From Enterococcus ureasiticus (GTDB lineage: Bacteria; Bacillota; Bacilli; Lactobacillales; Enterococcaceae): 64,000 nucleotides of DNA. The DNA is taken from NCBI RefSeq assembly GCF_001730285.1, contig NZ_MIJZ01000001.1, positions 1,054,001 through 1,118,000 of the forward strand, written 5' to 3'. Positions 55,405 through 64,000 of the stretch are shown piece by piece (position 1 is the first letter of the stretch; every line of letters begins with the position of its first letter). The position numbers were made by a program, and so were the translations under genes. Under the pieces are notes generated by a model, which was given only the letters and a program-made list of their open reading frames with translations, searched no databases and was not told the origin of the DNA.

Positions 55405-58400
55405 TTATATATTATCTATTTGTTTTTTTCTATAATAATAAATAATGTAATAACCAAGTAAGCTGACAATCAAACTAGTTCCTAGTACGCTGTACCAGTT
55501 TTCGTTTTGTTCATTTGTACTTGGTAATTTTTTCTTCATAGCTGCGGTTGCTTTTGTGGAATTATTGATTTTAGTCTTAGTCACAGATTTTTCTTTCGGT
55601 ACATCAGGATCAGTGATAGGTGGTACCGTTTCTTGCTCATAAACATAGACAACTTTTTGTGATGCCTCAGTAAACATGATTTCATCTACTCCAGGTAGCT
55701 GATCCATTCTATTCCTTAATTGAGGCGCTGGTTTTTGTACTTCTTTAAAGCGGTAGCCTTTGATTTCTTTCGGCTGGATTGTTTGTTTTGTTCCCACTTT
55801 TCCTGTTAATAAGTTGTCCTCATCAATTTTGTTTCCACTTGTATCTACATGCTGGAATAGGATTTCTCCAACGATATGTTCATTTTCTACGGTTCGTTCG
55901 ACAGTCAAATGCTCTGGATCGACCGTGATATCTTCTGCATAGTCTTTCAAATGGTAACCATTAGGGGCTTGTGTTTCAGTAATCGTGTACATCCCTTGCG
56001 GTACTCTTTCAAACTCTACTAACCCATTAGCATCTGTCGTCTTGCTGATTTCTTTAGTAGGATCATTTTTAGGTACGAGTGTAAATTGAGCTCCGCTTAA
56101 TGCTTGCTTTGTTTCTTGATCAATTTTTTTCACACGTACCGTTCCCAACAGTAATTGGTTGACCTTAGTTCCCTTTGCCACAGCTTCTGCTTCAATCAGC
56201 TCTTTCGTCAAGGTTATAGGAACAGGTGCCGTATCTAATTCGTAACCTTTTGGTGCTCTTACTTCTGTAAATTCGTAAGCCCCAGCAGTCAGGCCAGAAA
56301 CAGTGATCAAGCCTTGTTCATTTGAGCTGAAAACGTGGGCATCTTTTTTGTCATTTGACCAAGTAACCACGCTTTGTTCATCTATCTGGTAGTATTCTTT
56401 TTCGCCCTGATTATCACGGGATAAAATGAACGCAGCATCTTGTAAAGCTTTATCTTGAGGATCTACTTTTCTCAATTCTATAGTTCCAGTTGTGATGATT
56501 GGTTGGTTTTCAACAATAGTTACATAGCTTGGGTCACTTGTTTCATCATCTGATTTCGTTGATAAAAGGACGCCTTCTTGATACTCATCAGATAATTTAT
56601 AGTCTGCTGGTGCTGTGATTTCTTTGATTAAATACTCGCCTTCAGCCACTGATTGGAATGCTGCATTTCCATCTTGATCAGATGTCACTTTTAACCCTAG
56701 TGATTGTTTGGTGTCTTTGTCAAACAGTTCAAATACTGCTCCTTTTAATGGTTCTTGCGTACGTGCATCAACTTTTTTCAATGGAATCTGTCCTACACCT
56801 TTTCCAGAACCAGAACCACTTGTAACTGTATGATTCACCGTTGCCCAATCCATTTTGATTGCTTTATCATTTGAAAATACAGCGCTATTAAGTATGTTTG
56901 CTGATTTTGTCGTAACGGTTTGATAATCTACAGAAACTCCTCTCGTTTCCTTTTTAAAGGTAATTTTGAAATAATTCGTGTCAAAATTTTTAAGAGACGA
57001 TCCTGCTGGACTCTGATCTGCGTCGTATGTGAAAGTAATTTCGTAGTCTTCACCTAGAGTAAGAACTTTATTCGTAACCAAATCTCTGACAACAAATGCA
57101 TCATTTCCTATCACAAAATTAGTGTTTTCGGCTTTTGTTGAATCACTCAGTGTGAAGCTATCCTCCAAAACTAAGTTTTTATAGGGATGGTTTTCTGGCA
57201 TAATATTTGTTTTGACAGACCAACTAGCCAGTTTATTATCTACCGTAGAAACTCTACCAGTTTTGTAAGTATTGATTCCTAAAGCAACCAGTTGTTCCGC
57301 TTTAAGATCGTGTTTGTAGTCCTGTTCATCGCTAATTTTGGCTATATTTGTAAAATTAGTGTAGTAATCAGAAACAGGAGCTATACTTGGTGCTGTTTTA
57401 TATCTGATTGCGACTTTTTTATTCCCAATCGAAGAAAATTCTAAATGAATGTGATTGTCTTGGATTTCCATAACAGTTGGATAACGGGCATCTCCAGGTT
57501 GGATTTTTTCTCCCGTCAGAACTACTTCCTTACCGTCTTCATTGATAATTTTATCGAGTTCAAGAATCTCAATAGAATCTTTATCCAATTTTTGAATCGA
57601 CTCAATGTCATCATCTAAAATCAGATTTTTGTATTTATGTCGCTCTTCATTAATTCCAATCGTCCAAGTAAATATTCCAGCAGTGGTCGCATAGTCCACG
57701 TTTTTCTTACCGCCTCCAACTAAGAAGCTAGGAATACTAAAAGTTGCCGAAGCTTCCATTGGAATCGTGCCATTACCTGCAAGAGAGACTTTATTACTTA
57801 GTTCGTCTCCTATCTTAACATCTGTATTGTCAAACTTACTTTTATAGGTTAAAACATATTTATTGGTTGTAACGCCATTATGAACACCTAACATATCCAC
57901 TGTAAAACCAGAACTTGTTTTATGAATCGTATAATCTTGTCCGACAACTAGTGGATGTTTGGTGTCATCATCCCCTTTAGCATAATAGTAAAAATCAGCA
58001 GATCCATCTACTAATTCTTTCACTCGTTCACCAAAGGCATCGATCATTTGATTGAACTGCATCCCCCAATGTTTGTTATTGACAATGATTGACCAGTCCA
58101 CCGTACCATCTGCCAAATCTAGAGAATCTTCTTCCAAAATCTTAGAAATATTTGATGGTACTAAGTTGATTTTTGCTTCATCGCTTCCTAACGCATCTGA
58201 AGCTTTATTTTCTATCTCACGCGGACTAGGATTTTGAACTGCCGTTTCATAGATAAATCGATACGCCTGTGTAGATGGCTGGGTTGGATTATTAGTATAA
58301 GTGTAATCTGTTGTGTATTGGCCAAAACCACTGGTATCCCAATGACTTGTTGGAGCAAAACCGCCCTGGCTGATTAAATTGGTGCCGTAAATATATAAAT

Positions 58401-59742
58401 AGTAGATTTTCAAATTGGAGAAGGTTAAATCATTGGCAACCTCATCTTTAAGAATATCTGTAAATTTAGTTCCTTGACTCAGTTCTGTGCTGTCTAAATT
58501 GTAATCGATCGTCCAGACAATTGTATTTGTCTTAACGTTGTACTCACCTTTTTTAGTTATATGAGGGTTGTGGTTATACTGGAAGTAAACATAACTTGAA
58601 AGTAATGTTCCATACACAGTCGCCTCAGTTCTCAGATTGTTTAGCTCTTCATTAGCAATCGACTCTTCTTTAATGACCGATTCATACGTAAGAATCACAG
58701 CTTTATTTGTTTCTTTTGCTAAAGTAACTTCTAAATTAGCACCATTTTGTTGAAGTGTATAATCCCCGCTTCCTAACAAAACAGGCTCTCCAATCAAATT
58801 ACCACCCATCGAAACATTCTGTTCAAAGACTTTCACATCTCTGTTATTGATATAAGCTGATGCATCTTCATTCTGATTTGAGTCTTTTTTATTAACTGTA
58901 TTTTTGACTACTATTTTTTGATTTGTCTGTATTGTTTCTCGATTGATATTGGTTTTTATTTCTGTAGAAACAACATCTGTATTGAAGTTTTTATTTTTAT
59001 TCAGGCGAATGCTTCCTTCACCTGAAAGCTTAAATAAAAGCTCGTATTGTTTTTCCTGATCGTTTGCTAAAGGGAAAACAATCGTTTTAAGTAAATCACT
59101 ATCATTACTGTAGGGAATAAAACTGGTTTCAATATTGATTTGATATTTTCCATTGATTACAGTTTCTGTAAAAATAATAGTAAGCTTTCCAGTAGTATCT
59201 ATTGTCCAGCTTCCAACTGTCTCTAATTTTCCGGATATGTTGTTTGAAATTGCAATATCTGCTGGTAATTGATATTCATATGTCCCAGCCTGAATCGTTT
59301 GATTGTCCTTTCCAACTTGTAACGCTAAGTTTAATGGCGCTTGTCTTTGCGGACGATTTGTTGTTGTGTTGTACTCTACTCCTTTAGGATCGGTCAGCGT
59401 AACATTTGCTACTAGATTCTCTGCTTGTTGTGTTTCTGCTTGATTTGTTTTCATTAAGCTTTCAATAGAATCACTTGTTCCTGAGTGCTCAGGCACTTCT
59501 ATGCTGGTAGAAGTTTCAGTTGATTCTGCGGGCTTATCTGTCGCTTTGTCTGTTGAAGACTCAATTGTAATAGCGCTTTCTGAACTTTCTGAAGAAATTT
59601 CTTTGTTCAACATCTCACTTGTTTGTCCAGTATTCAATGTTTCCTCAAATGTTAATGTTTCAGCAAAACTAAACACAGGAATCAAAGAGTTAGCAATCAT
59701 TAATAGTAACACCATTACTATCCAAAATTTCTGTTTTTTCAT
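55405..59742 (-). CDS. Large sortase-anchored adhesin with collagen-adhesin-type and Cna_B domains, LPSTN motif
   Basis: 1445 aa from the ATG at 59742, 7 nt after GAGGA. Signal peptide to about residue 29, Ser/Thr-rich segment (50-105), then about 850 residues with recurring phrases such as TNTIVWTIDYN, GTVDWSIIVNN, GIFTWTIGINEERHKYKNL and ASWSVKTNIMPENHPYKNL, typical of isopeptide-type adhesin domains. Three Cna_B/SpaA repeats follow (about 985, 1085, 1200: PLKKVDARTQEPLKGAVFEL, ELRKVDPQDKALQDAAFIL, RVKKIDQETKQALSGAQFTL), then a MucBP-like domain and a sorting signal LPSTN (1407), hydrophobic helix and RKK tail. Its wall anchoring uses an atypical LPXTN. Confidence 0.9.
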   Translation of the reverse strand: MKKQKFWIVMVLLLMIANSLIPVFSFAETLTFEETLNTGQTSEMLNKEISSESSESAITIESSTDKATDKPAESTETSTSIEVPEHSGTSDSIESLMKTNQAETQQAENLVANVTLTDPKGVEYNTTTNRPQRQAPLNLALQVGKDNQTIQAGTYEYQLPADIAISNNISGKLETVGSWTIDTTGKLTIIFTETVINGKYQINIETSFIPYSNDSDLLKTIVFPLANDQEKQYELLFKLSGEGSIRLNKNKNFNTDVVSTEIKTNINRETIQTNQKIVVKNTVNKKDSNQNEDASAYINNRDVKVFEQNVSMGGNLIGEPVLLGSGDYTLQQNGANLEVTLAKETNKAVILTYESVIKEESIANEELNNLRTEATVYGTLLSSYVYFQYNHNPHITKKGEYNVKTNTIVWTIDYNLDSTELSQGTKFTDILKDEVANDLTFSNLKIYYLYIYGTNLISQGGFAPTSHWDTSGFGQYTTDYTYTNNPTQPSTQAYRFIYETAVQNPSPREIENKASDALGSDEAKINLVPSNISKILEEDSLDLADGTVDWSIIVNNKHWGMQFNQMIDAFGERVKELVDGSADFYYYAKGDDDTKHPLVVGQDYTIHKTSSGFTVDMLGVHNGVTTNKYVLTYKSKFDNTDVKIGDELSNKVSLAGNGTIPMEASATFSIPSFLVGGGKKNVDYATTAGIFTWTIGINEERHKYKNLILDDDIESIQKLDKDSIEILELDKIINEDGKEVVLTGEKIQPGDARYPTVMEIQDNHIHLEFSSIGNKKVAIRYKTAPSIAPVSDYYTNFTNIAKISDEQDYKHDLKAEQLVALGINTYKTGRVSTVDNKLASWSVKTNIMPENHPYKNLVLEDSFTLSDSTKAENTNFVIGNDAFVVRDLVTNKVLTLGEDYEITFTYDADQSPAGSSLKNFDTNYFKITFKKETRGVSVDYQTVTTKSANILNSAVFSNDKAIKMDWATVNHTVTSGSGSGKGVGQIPLKKVDARTQEPLKGAVFELFDKDTKQSLGLKVTSDQDGNAAFQSVAEGEYLIKEITAPADYKLSDEYQEGVLLSTKSDDETSDPSYVTIVENQPIITTGTIELRKVDPQDKALQDAAFILSRDNQGEKEYYQIDEQSVVTWSNDKKDAHVFSSNEQGLITVSGLTAGAYEFTEVRAPKGYELDTAPVPITLTKELIEAEAVAKGTKVNQLLLGTVRVKKIDQETKQALSGAQFTLVPKNDPTKEISKTTDANGLVEFERVPQGMYTITETQAPNGYHLKDYAEDITVDPEHLTVERTVENEHIVGEILFQHVDTSGNKIDEDNLLTGKVGTKQTIQPKEIKGYRFKEVQKPAPQLRNRMDQLPGVDEIMFTEASQKVVYVYEQETVPPITDPDVPKEKSVTKTKINNSTKATAAMKKKLPSTNEQNENWYSVLGTSLIVSLLGYYIIYYYRKKQIDNI

Positions 59743-59854
59743 CAATATCCTCTTTTCTTTTTATTAAAAAATATATAACTATCATTATTTTAACATATAA
59801 AGCAAATTTTTATAGTCAAAAATCACAACATTTTTTAATTAATATATGAAAATA

Positions 59855-59889
59855 GAAAGCATAACTATTTTAAAAACAGTTATGCTTTC
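59855..59889 (-). terminator. dlt operon terminator
   Basis: GAAAGCATAACT/AGTTATGCTTTC stem, 8 nt past dltD; the minus-strand continuation is TATTTTC, so a modest terminator. Confidence 0.75.
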
Positions 59890-59897
59890 CATTTTGA

Positions 59898-61169
59898 TTA
59901 CTTATTTATCTCATTTGGTTCTTTTTGTTGCCATTCTTTTGAATAAAATGACTCATCAAGTTTGTAATTTGGTGTTTTAACTGAATCACTTTCAAGAAAT
60001 GGCTTGATTCTTTGATCTGCAGCTAGCCAACCTCGCCACCCTAAGTGAATCGTATCCGCCATAAAATATTGAGTGCCGCTTTCTTTAGTAAAGTCTGCAA
60101 TATTATTAAAGCCTTGAGTAGTTAATTGATACTTGATCTTTTTTGCAAAGTCTTGCAACATTTCTTGAGAAAGTCCTGTAAAATCCGACCATTGCTTGTT
60201 CACTGGTGGGATAATAAATAACACTTCAGCATTGTCTTGAGCCAATTGACTTAAGACTAGCTGTAAATCTGAAAATTCAGGAGAATAGCGATAATCCAGT
60301 TTTGTTTGTGAATTTTCTAACCGTTTTAATTTCTTTTTAAGTCGTTTAGTATAAAAAGAATTCGAGATCTCAAACGAATTATTACTAGTAGCTTTCTGAC
60401 CTATTTCAGCAGCTAATTGATCTAGCTCATTGACATTATAAGTATTAGGCAAGGGTTTTTCAGCTTTGGTAATTTCTTTTTCTTTGCTTACCATACCGAT
60501 TTTGCCAAATAATTCATCTTCACGGGAAAACATATTGATCATTAAATCGATGTATTGCTTATCAGATGAACTTGGCAATTTCCCAGAAATGATAGCTTTT
60601 AACGCACTATCTAAACGCTTGTCTTCTTTTACTTTTGGAAAATCCATTAAACGTTTTGCTAGATACACATCGTCAGCGGTTACTTTTTTTAAATCACTGA
60701 CCCATTGATAGGTTTGCAACTCAGAATAATAGGCATTGAAGTAATCATTGGTTACCCCATTTTTCACAAACCATTGTGGTGAAATAATGAATACGACTTT
60801 TTTATGAGAAAGATTTTTCCCCATTGATTGCATCATCAAAGCTTGCGTTAAAGATTGTGTACCTGGTGCTCCTAATAAAAATGGACGATAGTTACGATCA
60901 TATTTTTCTGCTAAAACAGAAGGATGAAATGGACTGATACGGCTCAGCTCTGAAGAGCCAAAAAATGGAATGTATTCCTTTGAACCGATTGCTTTATTTT
61001 TTATTGCATTTCCTCTGAGCACATTGGTCGCCATAGAAGTGGAAGCTTCCGCTAAGACACGTTTGCTGTCAAGATCTATTTTAAACGGTGCAAAGAAGAA
61101 CGCAACTAATAGTACCGCAGAAATCAGAATCGGTCCAAAGATTCCAAAGATTTTTTTCTTCATGCTCAT
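59898..61169 (-). CDS. dltD: D-alanyl-lipoteichoic acid biosynthesis protein DltD
   Basis: 423 aa. One N-terminal membrane anchor (ILISAVLLVAFFFAPF), then an extracellular SGNH-like domain: FFGSSELSRISPFHPSV near 70 and the His-Leu in MADTIHLGWRGWLAADQ. It transfers D-Ala to teichoic acid at the outer side. Its start overlaps the dltC stop by 1 bp. Confidence 0.96.
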   Translation of the reverse strand: MSMKKKIFGIFGPILISAVLLVAFFFAPFKIDLDSKRVLAEASTSMATNVLRGNAIKNKAIGSKEYIPFFGSSELSRISPFHPSVLAEKYDRNYRPFLLGAPGTQSLTQALMMQSMGKNLSHKKVVFIISPQWFVKNGVTNDYFNAYYSELQTYQWVSDLKKVTADDVYLAKRLMDFPKVKEDKRLDSALKAIISGKLPSSSDKQYIDLMINMFSREDELFGKIGMVSKEKEITKAEKPLPNTYNVNELDQLAAEIGQKATSNNSFEISNSFYTKRLKKKLKRLENSQTKLDYRYSPEFSDLQLVLSQLAQDNAEVLFIIPPVNKQWSDFTGLSQEMLQDFAKKIKYQLTTQGFNNIADFTKESGTQYFMADTIHLGWRGWLAADQRIKPFLESDSVKTPNYKLDESFYSKEWQQKEPNEINK

Positions 61170-61405
61170 TATTGTAATGCTTTCACTTGTTCGATAACTT
61201 TATTTGGAGTGTTCCATAAATCGCGGTCAAATTCTGAAACTGGTACTTGTACATCTAATTGTCCATCAATTTCAACTAATAGTTGAACCGTTGCTAGTGA
61301 ATCCATCAAACCTTCTTCAAATAAATCTACGTCTCTATTTTCTTTGACTTCATCTGTACCAGCAATTTCTTCTAAAATATCTAAAATTGTTTCTTCTATA
61401 TTCAT
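61169..61405 (-). CDS. dltC: D-alanine--poly(phosphoribitol) ligase subunit 2 (D-alanyl carrier protein)
   Basis: 78 aa acyl-carrier-type protein; the Ser that receives the phosphopantetheine is Ser36 in EGLMDSLATVQLL. It carries D-Ala from DltA to the membrane for DltB/D. 48 nt after dltB. Confidence 0.96.
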   Translation of the reverse strand: MNIEETILDILEEIAGTDEVKENRDVDLFEEGLMDSLATVQLLVEIDGQLDVQVPVSEFDRDLWNTPNKVIEQVKALQ

Positions 61406-61452
61406 GTGTAGTTCTCCTCTGTCGTACAGTTTTCAGCTGTAGGTTATTTGTT

Positions 61453-62658
61453 TTATTTAAAGAATAATGTATCTAAAAATCCTGAGAAAATCAAGAAGCT
61501 AAAGCAAACTGCATTAAAAGTTAAGAAAATCGCAAAAACATGTGTGAATTTGTTCGAAGGAATGTGCTCTTTATGTTTTTTCTTAAAACGTAACCAAGCA
61601 TCGGTCAAACAAATCAACGCGGCATGATAAAATCCGTAAGCCAGATAATACCATGTTAGTCCGTGCCATACGCCCATCAATAAGAATAAAGCAAAATATC
61701 CTACATTTGAAGCGACGATTCTACTTTTAAATACTTTTTTCTTGATCAAGGTAAACATCAAACGCATATAGACATAATCACGGAACCAAAAAGATAGCGT
61801 CATATGCCAACGATTCCAAAATTCTTTGATATTCCAGCTCAAAAAAGGCTTGTTAAAGTTGATTGGTGTATCGTATCCCATCAAATAGCTAGTTCCGACT
61901 GCAAACAAACTATAACCAGCAAAATCAAAGAATAAATACATACTATAAATATACGTATAAGCGACTAATTCCCAAGAAAAACCGCCTGTTTTCAAAGCCA
62001 TATTAGCGACAACTGGCATCAAAACTTGACCAAAATAATATCCGATAATAAATTTATATAAGAAGCCTAGGAAAAAATTATGAATTCCTTTCCCTAGAAA
62101 GTCGACATATTTTTCAGGTGCTGGTGGATTTTCTACATCTTTTTCAAAACGGCGATAACGATCGATCGGTCCAGACGAAATCGTCGGAAAGAATAACAGA
62201 AATTCAATATAACGGAAGATGTTATATTCTTTGATCGAGCCATCACGCATTTCCATGATGATCTGCACTGACTTGAAGGTCAAATAAGAAATACCAAGAA
62301 ATCCTACCAATGAAGCATGTCCAGAAACAAAAGGCATTACCTTAACTAAAACTAATGGCAAAAGTGCTAAAAATACAGCCAGATAAAAGACCATACTTTC
62401 ATTTTTCTTTTGGCGATAATGAAAATAAAACCAAACTAAGATCGTCTGCCAAATGACATAACCAATCAATGCCGCGCCTTGTTTCCAATCCTCACCACCA
62501 AAACTCATATATAAGAACAATAGCGTAACTAAAACCTGATACCATGACCAACGTTTACCTTTGATCAATAAAGTCAGGATCATCGGTAAAAGTGCGATCA
62601 ACAAGTAAATAAAATAAATCGGATTCGCATAAGGAATCATGTGAGGAAAGTCGATCAT
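61453..62658 (-). CDS. dltB: D-alanyl-lipoteichoic acid biosynthesis protein DltB (MBOAT)
   Basis: 401 aa with about 11 membrane segments. The MBOAT catalytic His is in LLMGVWHGLTWYYLAYGFYHA; FWNRWHMTLSFWFRDYVYMR is the family motif. Receives D-Ala from DltC for transfer across the membrane. Its start overlaps the dltA stop (ATGA). Confidence 0.96.
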   Translation of the reverse strand: MIDFPHMIPYANPIYFIYLLIALLPMILTLLIKGKRWSWYQVLVTLLFLYMSFGGEDWKQGAALIGYVIWQTILVWFYFHYRQKKNESMVFYLAVFLALLPLVLVKVMPFVSGHASLVGFLGISYLTFKSVQIIMEMRDGSIKEYNIFRYIEFLLFFPTISSGPIDRYRRFEKDVENPPAPEKYVDFLGKGIHNFFLGFLYKFIIGYYFGQVLMPVVANMALKTGGFSWELVAYTYIYSMYLFFDFAGYSLFAVGTSYLMGYDTPINFNKPFLSWNIKEFWNRWHMTLSFWFRDYVYMRLMFTLIKKKVFKSRIVASNVGYFALFLLMGVWHGLTWYYLAYGFYHAALICLTDAWLRFKKKHKEHIPSNKFTHVFAIFLTFNAVCFSFLIFSGFLDTLFFK

Positions 62659-64000
62659 GTTGCATTCACCTCATTCATCAGCCCTTTACGGTCGATCTTT
62701 CCATTGGCTGTCAGCGGTAATCGTTCCACATAAATGAATTTCTGAGGAATCATATACTCCATCACTGATAAGCTTAATACTTCTTTAATTGCTTTTGATA
62801 GTTTAAAATCTTTGTCAAAATCGTGAGGATTAGCGACTACAAAAGCTACTAGTTGCTGAACTTTATGATTTTGATATTTAGGTACAACTGCTGCTTGTTT
62901 TACATAAGAAACACCAGCAAGATGATGATCAATATCTTCAAGTTCGATCCGATATCCATGCAGTTTGACCTGAAAATCGATCCGTCCATCATAAATCAGC
63001 ATACCCTCTTTTAATTTTCCAGCATCGCCTGTGCGATAAGCAGGTTGACCTTTATATTCAAAAAAAGCATCCGCTGTTTTTTCTGGATTATTTAGATAAC
63101 CTTTAGAAACGCTTGGTCCTGCGATTACGATTTCGCCAACTTCTGCTGCTGAAATTTCCTGTCCATCATTCATGATGTAAACATTCGTATCACTTTTTAC
63201 ATGACCGATCGGTACACGACTGTATTCATCTAATAATTCTTGTGTGATCTCCACGCCAGAAATGGCTACTGTTGCTTCTGTCGGCCCATACGTATTAAAG
63301 ACACGTGCTTTAGGAAAACGTTCCAATAATTTCTGTGCTGTTGCTTTAGGCAGCTCTTCTCCACAGAAAAGAAAAATCTTCAAACTATCAACATGTTGTC
63401 CATCAAATGTCGGTTCCATCAAACAGATATCCATAAATGAAGGTGTCGAAACCCAAACTTCTATTTCCAATGTCGGCAACACCTTAAATAATTGCTTAAA
63501 GTCATTGATAACCTCTTTACGCATTGGTGTTAAAGAACCACCTGAAGTCAACGCAGGATAGACATCCATCACTGATAAATCAAACGAATAAGGTGCTTGG
63601 GATAAAAAGCGCATGCCTTCAGTGATCCCAAAGTCTGTCAATTCCCAATTAACAAAGCTTAAAAGATTTGTATGACTAATCTGAACACCTTTGGGCACAC
63701 CCGTTGTTCCAGAGGTAAAAATAATATAGTAGGTTTCTGATTCAACAACAGGTTCTAGTGATGCGTCTGCAGTCCAAGATTTAGCACTAATCTCCTGTAG
63801 TTTTTCTAATGAAATTATTTCAGCACTAGTTTCCAGCTCGGGCCAGTCCCTGACAGAAAAAATCACTGCAGGTTCTGCTACCTCTAAAATCATCTCGATT
63901 CTTTCTTTTGGTGTGTGTGCTTCGATTGGTATGTATGGGTGTCCCGCTTTTGATGCACCTAAAAAACACGCCAACATTTCAAATTCTAATTCTCCGTAAA
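62655..64000 (-). CDS. dltA: D-alanine--D-alanyl carrier protein ligase, 3' part (cut by window edge)
   Basis: The frame is open to the window edge; only the last 448 of about 505 residues are present, and the real start is outside. Adenylation-domain motifs: YIIFTSGTTGVPKGVQ, VFNTYGPTEATVAISG, YRTGDAGKL and LPLTANGKIDRKGL. DltA activates D-Ala with ATP and loads it on DltC. First gene of dltABCD; D-alanylation reduces the negative charge of the wall and helps resist cationic peptides. Confidence 0.96.
   Translation of the reverse strand, partial: YGELEFEMLACFLGASKAGHPYIPIEAHTPKERIEMILEVAEPAVIFSVRDWPELETSAEIISLEKLQEISAKSWTADASLEPVVESETYYIIFTSGTTGVPKGVQISHTNLLSFVNWELTDFGITEGMRFLSQAPYSFDLSVMDVYPALTSGGSLTPMRKEVINDFKQLFKVLPTLEIEVWVSTPSFMDICLMEPTFDGQHVDSLKIFLFCGEELPKATAQKLLERFPKARVFNTYGPTEATVAISGVEITQELLDEYSRVPIGHVKSDTNVYIMNDGQEISAAEVGEIVIAGPSVSKGYLNNPEKTADAFFEYKGQPAYRTGDAGKLKEGMLIYDGRIDFQVKLHGYRIELEDIDHHLAGVSYVKQAAVVPKYQNHKVQQLVAFVVANPHDFDKDFKLSKAIKEVLSLSVMEYMIPQKFIYVERLPLTANGKIDRKGLMNEVNAT

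Overview
The window looks like chromosomal DNA of a low-GC Gram-positive coccus of the genus Enterococcus. Supporting signs are AT-rich codon use, strong AGGAGG-type ribosome binding sites, and enterococcal gene sets: ptsHI beside clpE, the rplKA/rplJL and rpmG-secE-nusG blocks, ahpC with a domain-swapped AhpF partner, an Mga-type regulator, sortase-anchored proteins and a dlt operon. I cannot name the species. No rRNA, tRNA, CRISPR array, prophage or intact insertion sequence was seen.

Layout. 1-2.6 kb: a small minus-strand operon of a solute-binding-like protein without a signal peptide, a frameshifted racemase-fold protein whose two catalytic cysteines are both glycine, and the start of a dicarboxylate/amino-acid symporter. 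2.6-4.8 kb: ptsHI. 5-8 kb: CtsR-controlled clpE and a DUF1827 gene. 8.1-10.6 kb: a CatB/Vat-like acetyltransferase and prfC. 11-15.9 kb: an Mga-like regulator, a CNNM/CorC-type membrane protein, an AI-2E-family permease and a small acidic protein. 16-20.7 kb: a GNAT enzyme, ntdP, mutY-recX and a 23S rRNA methyltransferase. 20.8-26.3 kb: a beta-glucoside PTS operon with its divergent PRD regulator; its GH1 enzyme has Gln in place of the acid/base Glu. 26.3-30.2 kb: small proteins and the ribosomal stalk operons with their autoregulatory leaders. 30.4-32 kb: serine dehydratase. 32-37 kb: a nucleoside/ribose operon under a LacI-type regulator with twin operators.

37-43.4 kb: a DUF915 lipoprotein hydrolase, nusG-secE-rpmG, a CBS-ACT protein, murB, an oxidoreductase, exonuclease III and a DEDDh exonuclease. 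43.4-45.9 kb: peroxide reductase system ahpC plus its flavoprotein, with a PerR-like box. 46-51.9 kb: aspartate racemase, a second DUF915 hydrolase, an unusual HhH-GPD glycosylase, trmR, an autoregulated padR-DUF1048 pair, lplA and a metallo-hydrolase. 52-59.8 kb: a decayed surface-protein remnant, a DUF975 protein, an M42 aminopeptidase, an array of six structured repeats of about 122 bp, and a 1445-residue LPXTG-type adhesin. 59.9-64 kb: dltD, C, B and the 3' part of dltA.

Most of the window is ordinary core genome. The least explained parts are the truncated operon at 1-1926, the structured repeat array at 54528-55260, the Gln-for-Glu GH1 enzyme, the 64-bp perfect palindrome at 16404-16467, and a family of dispersed hairpins that serve as terminators.
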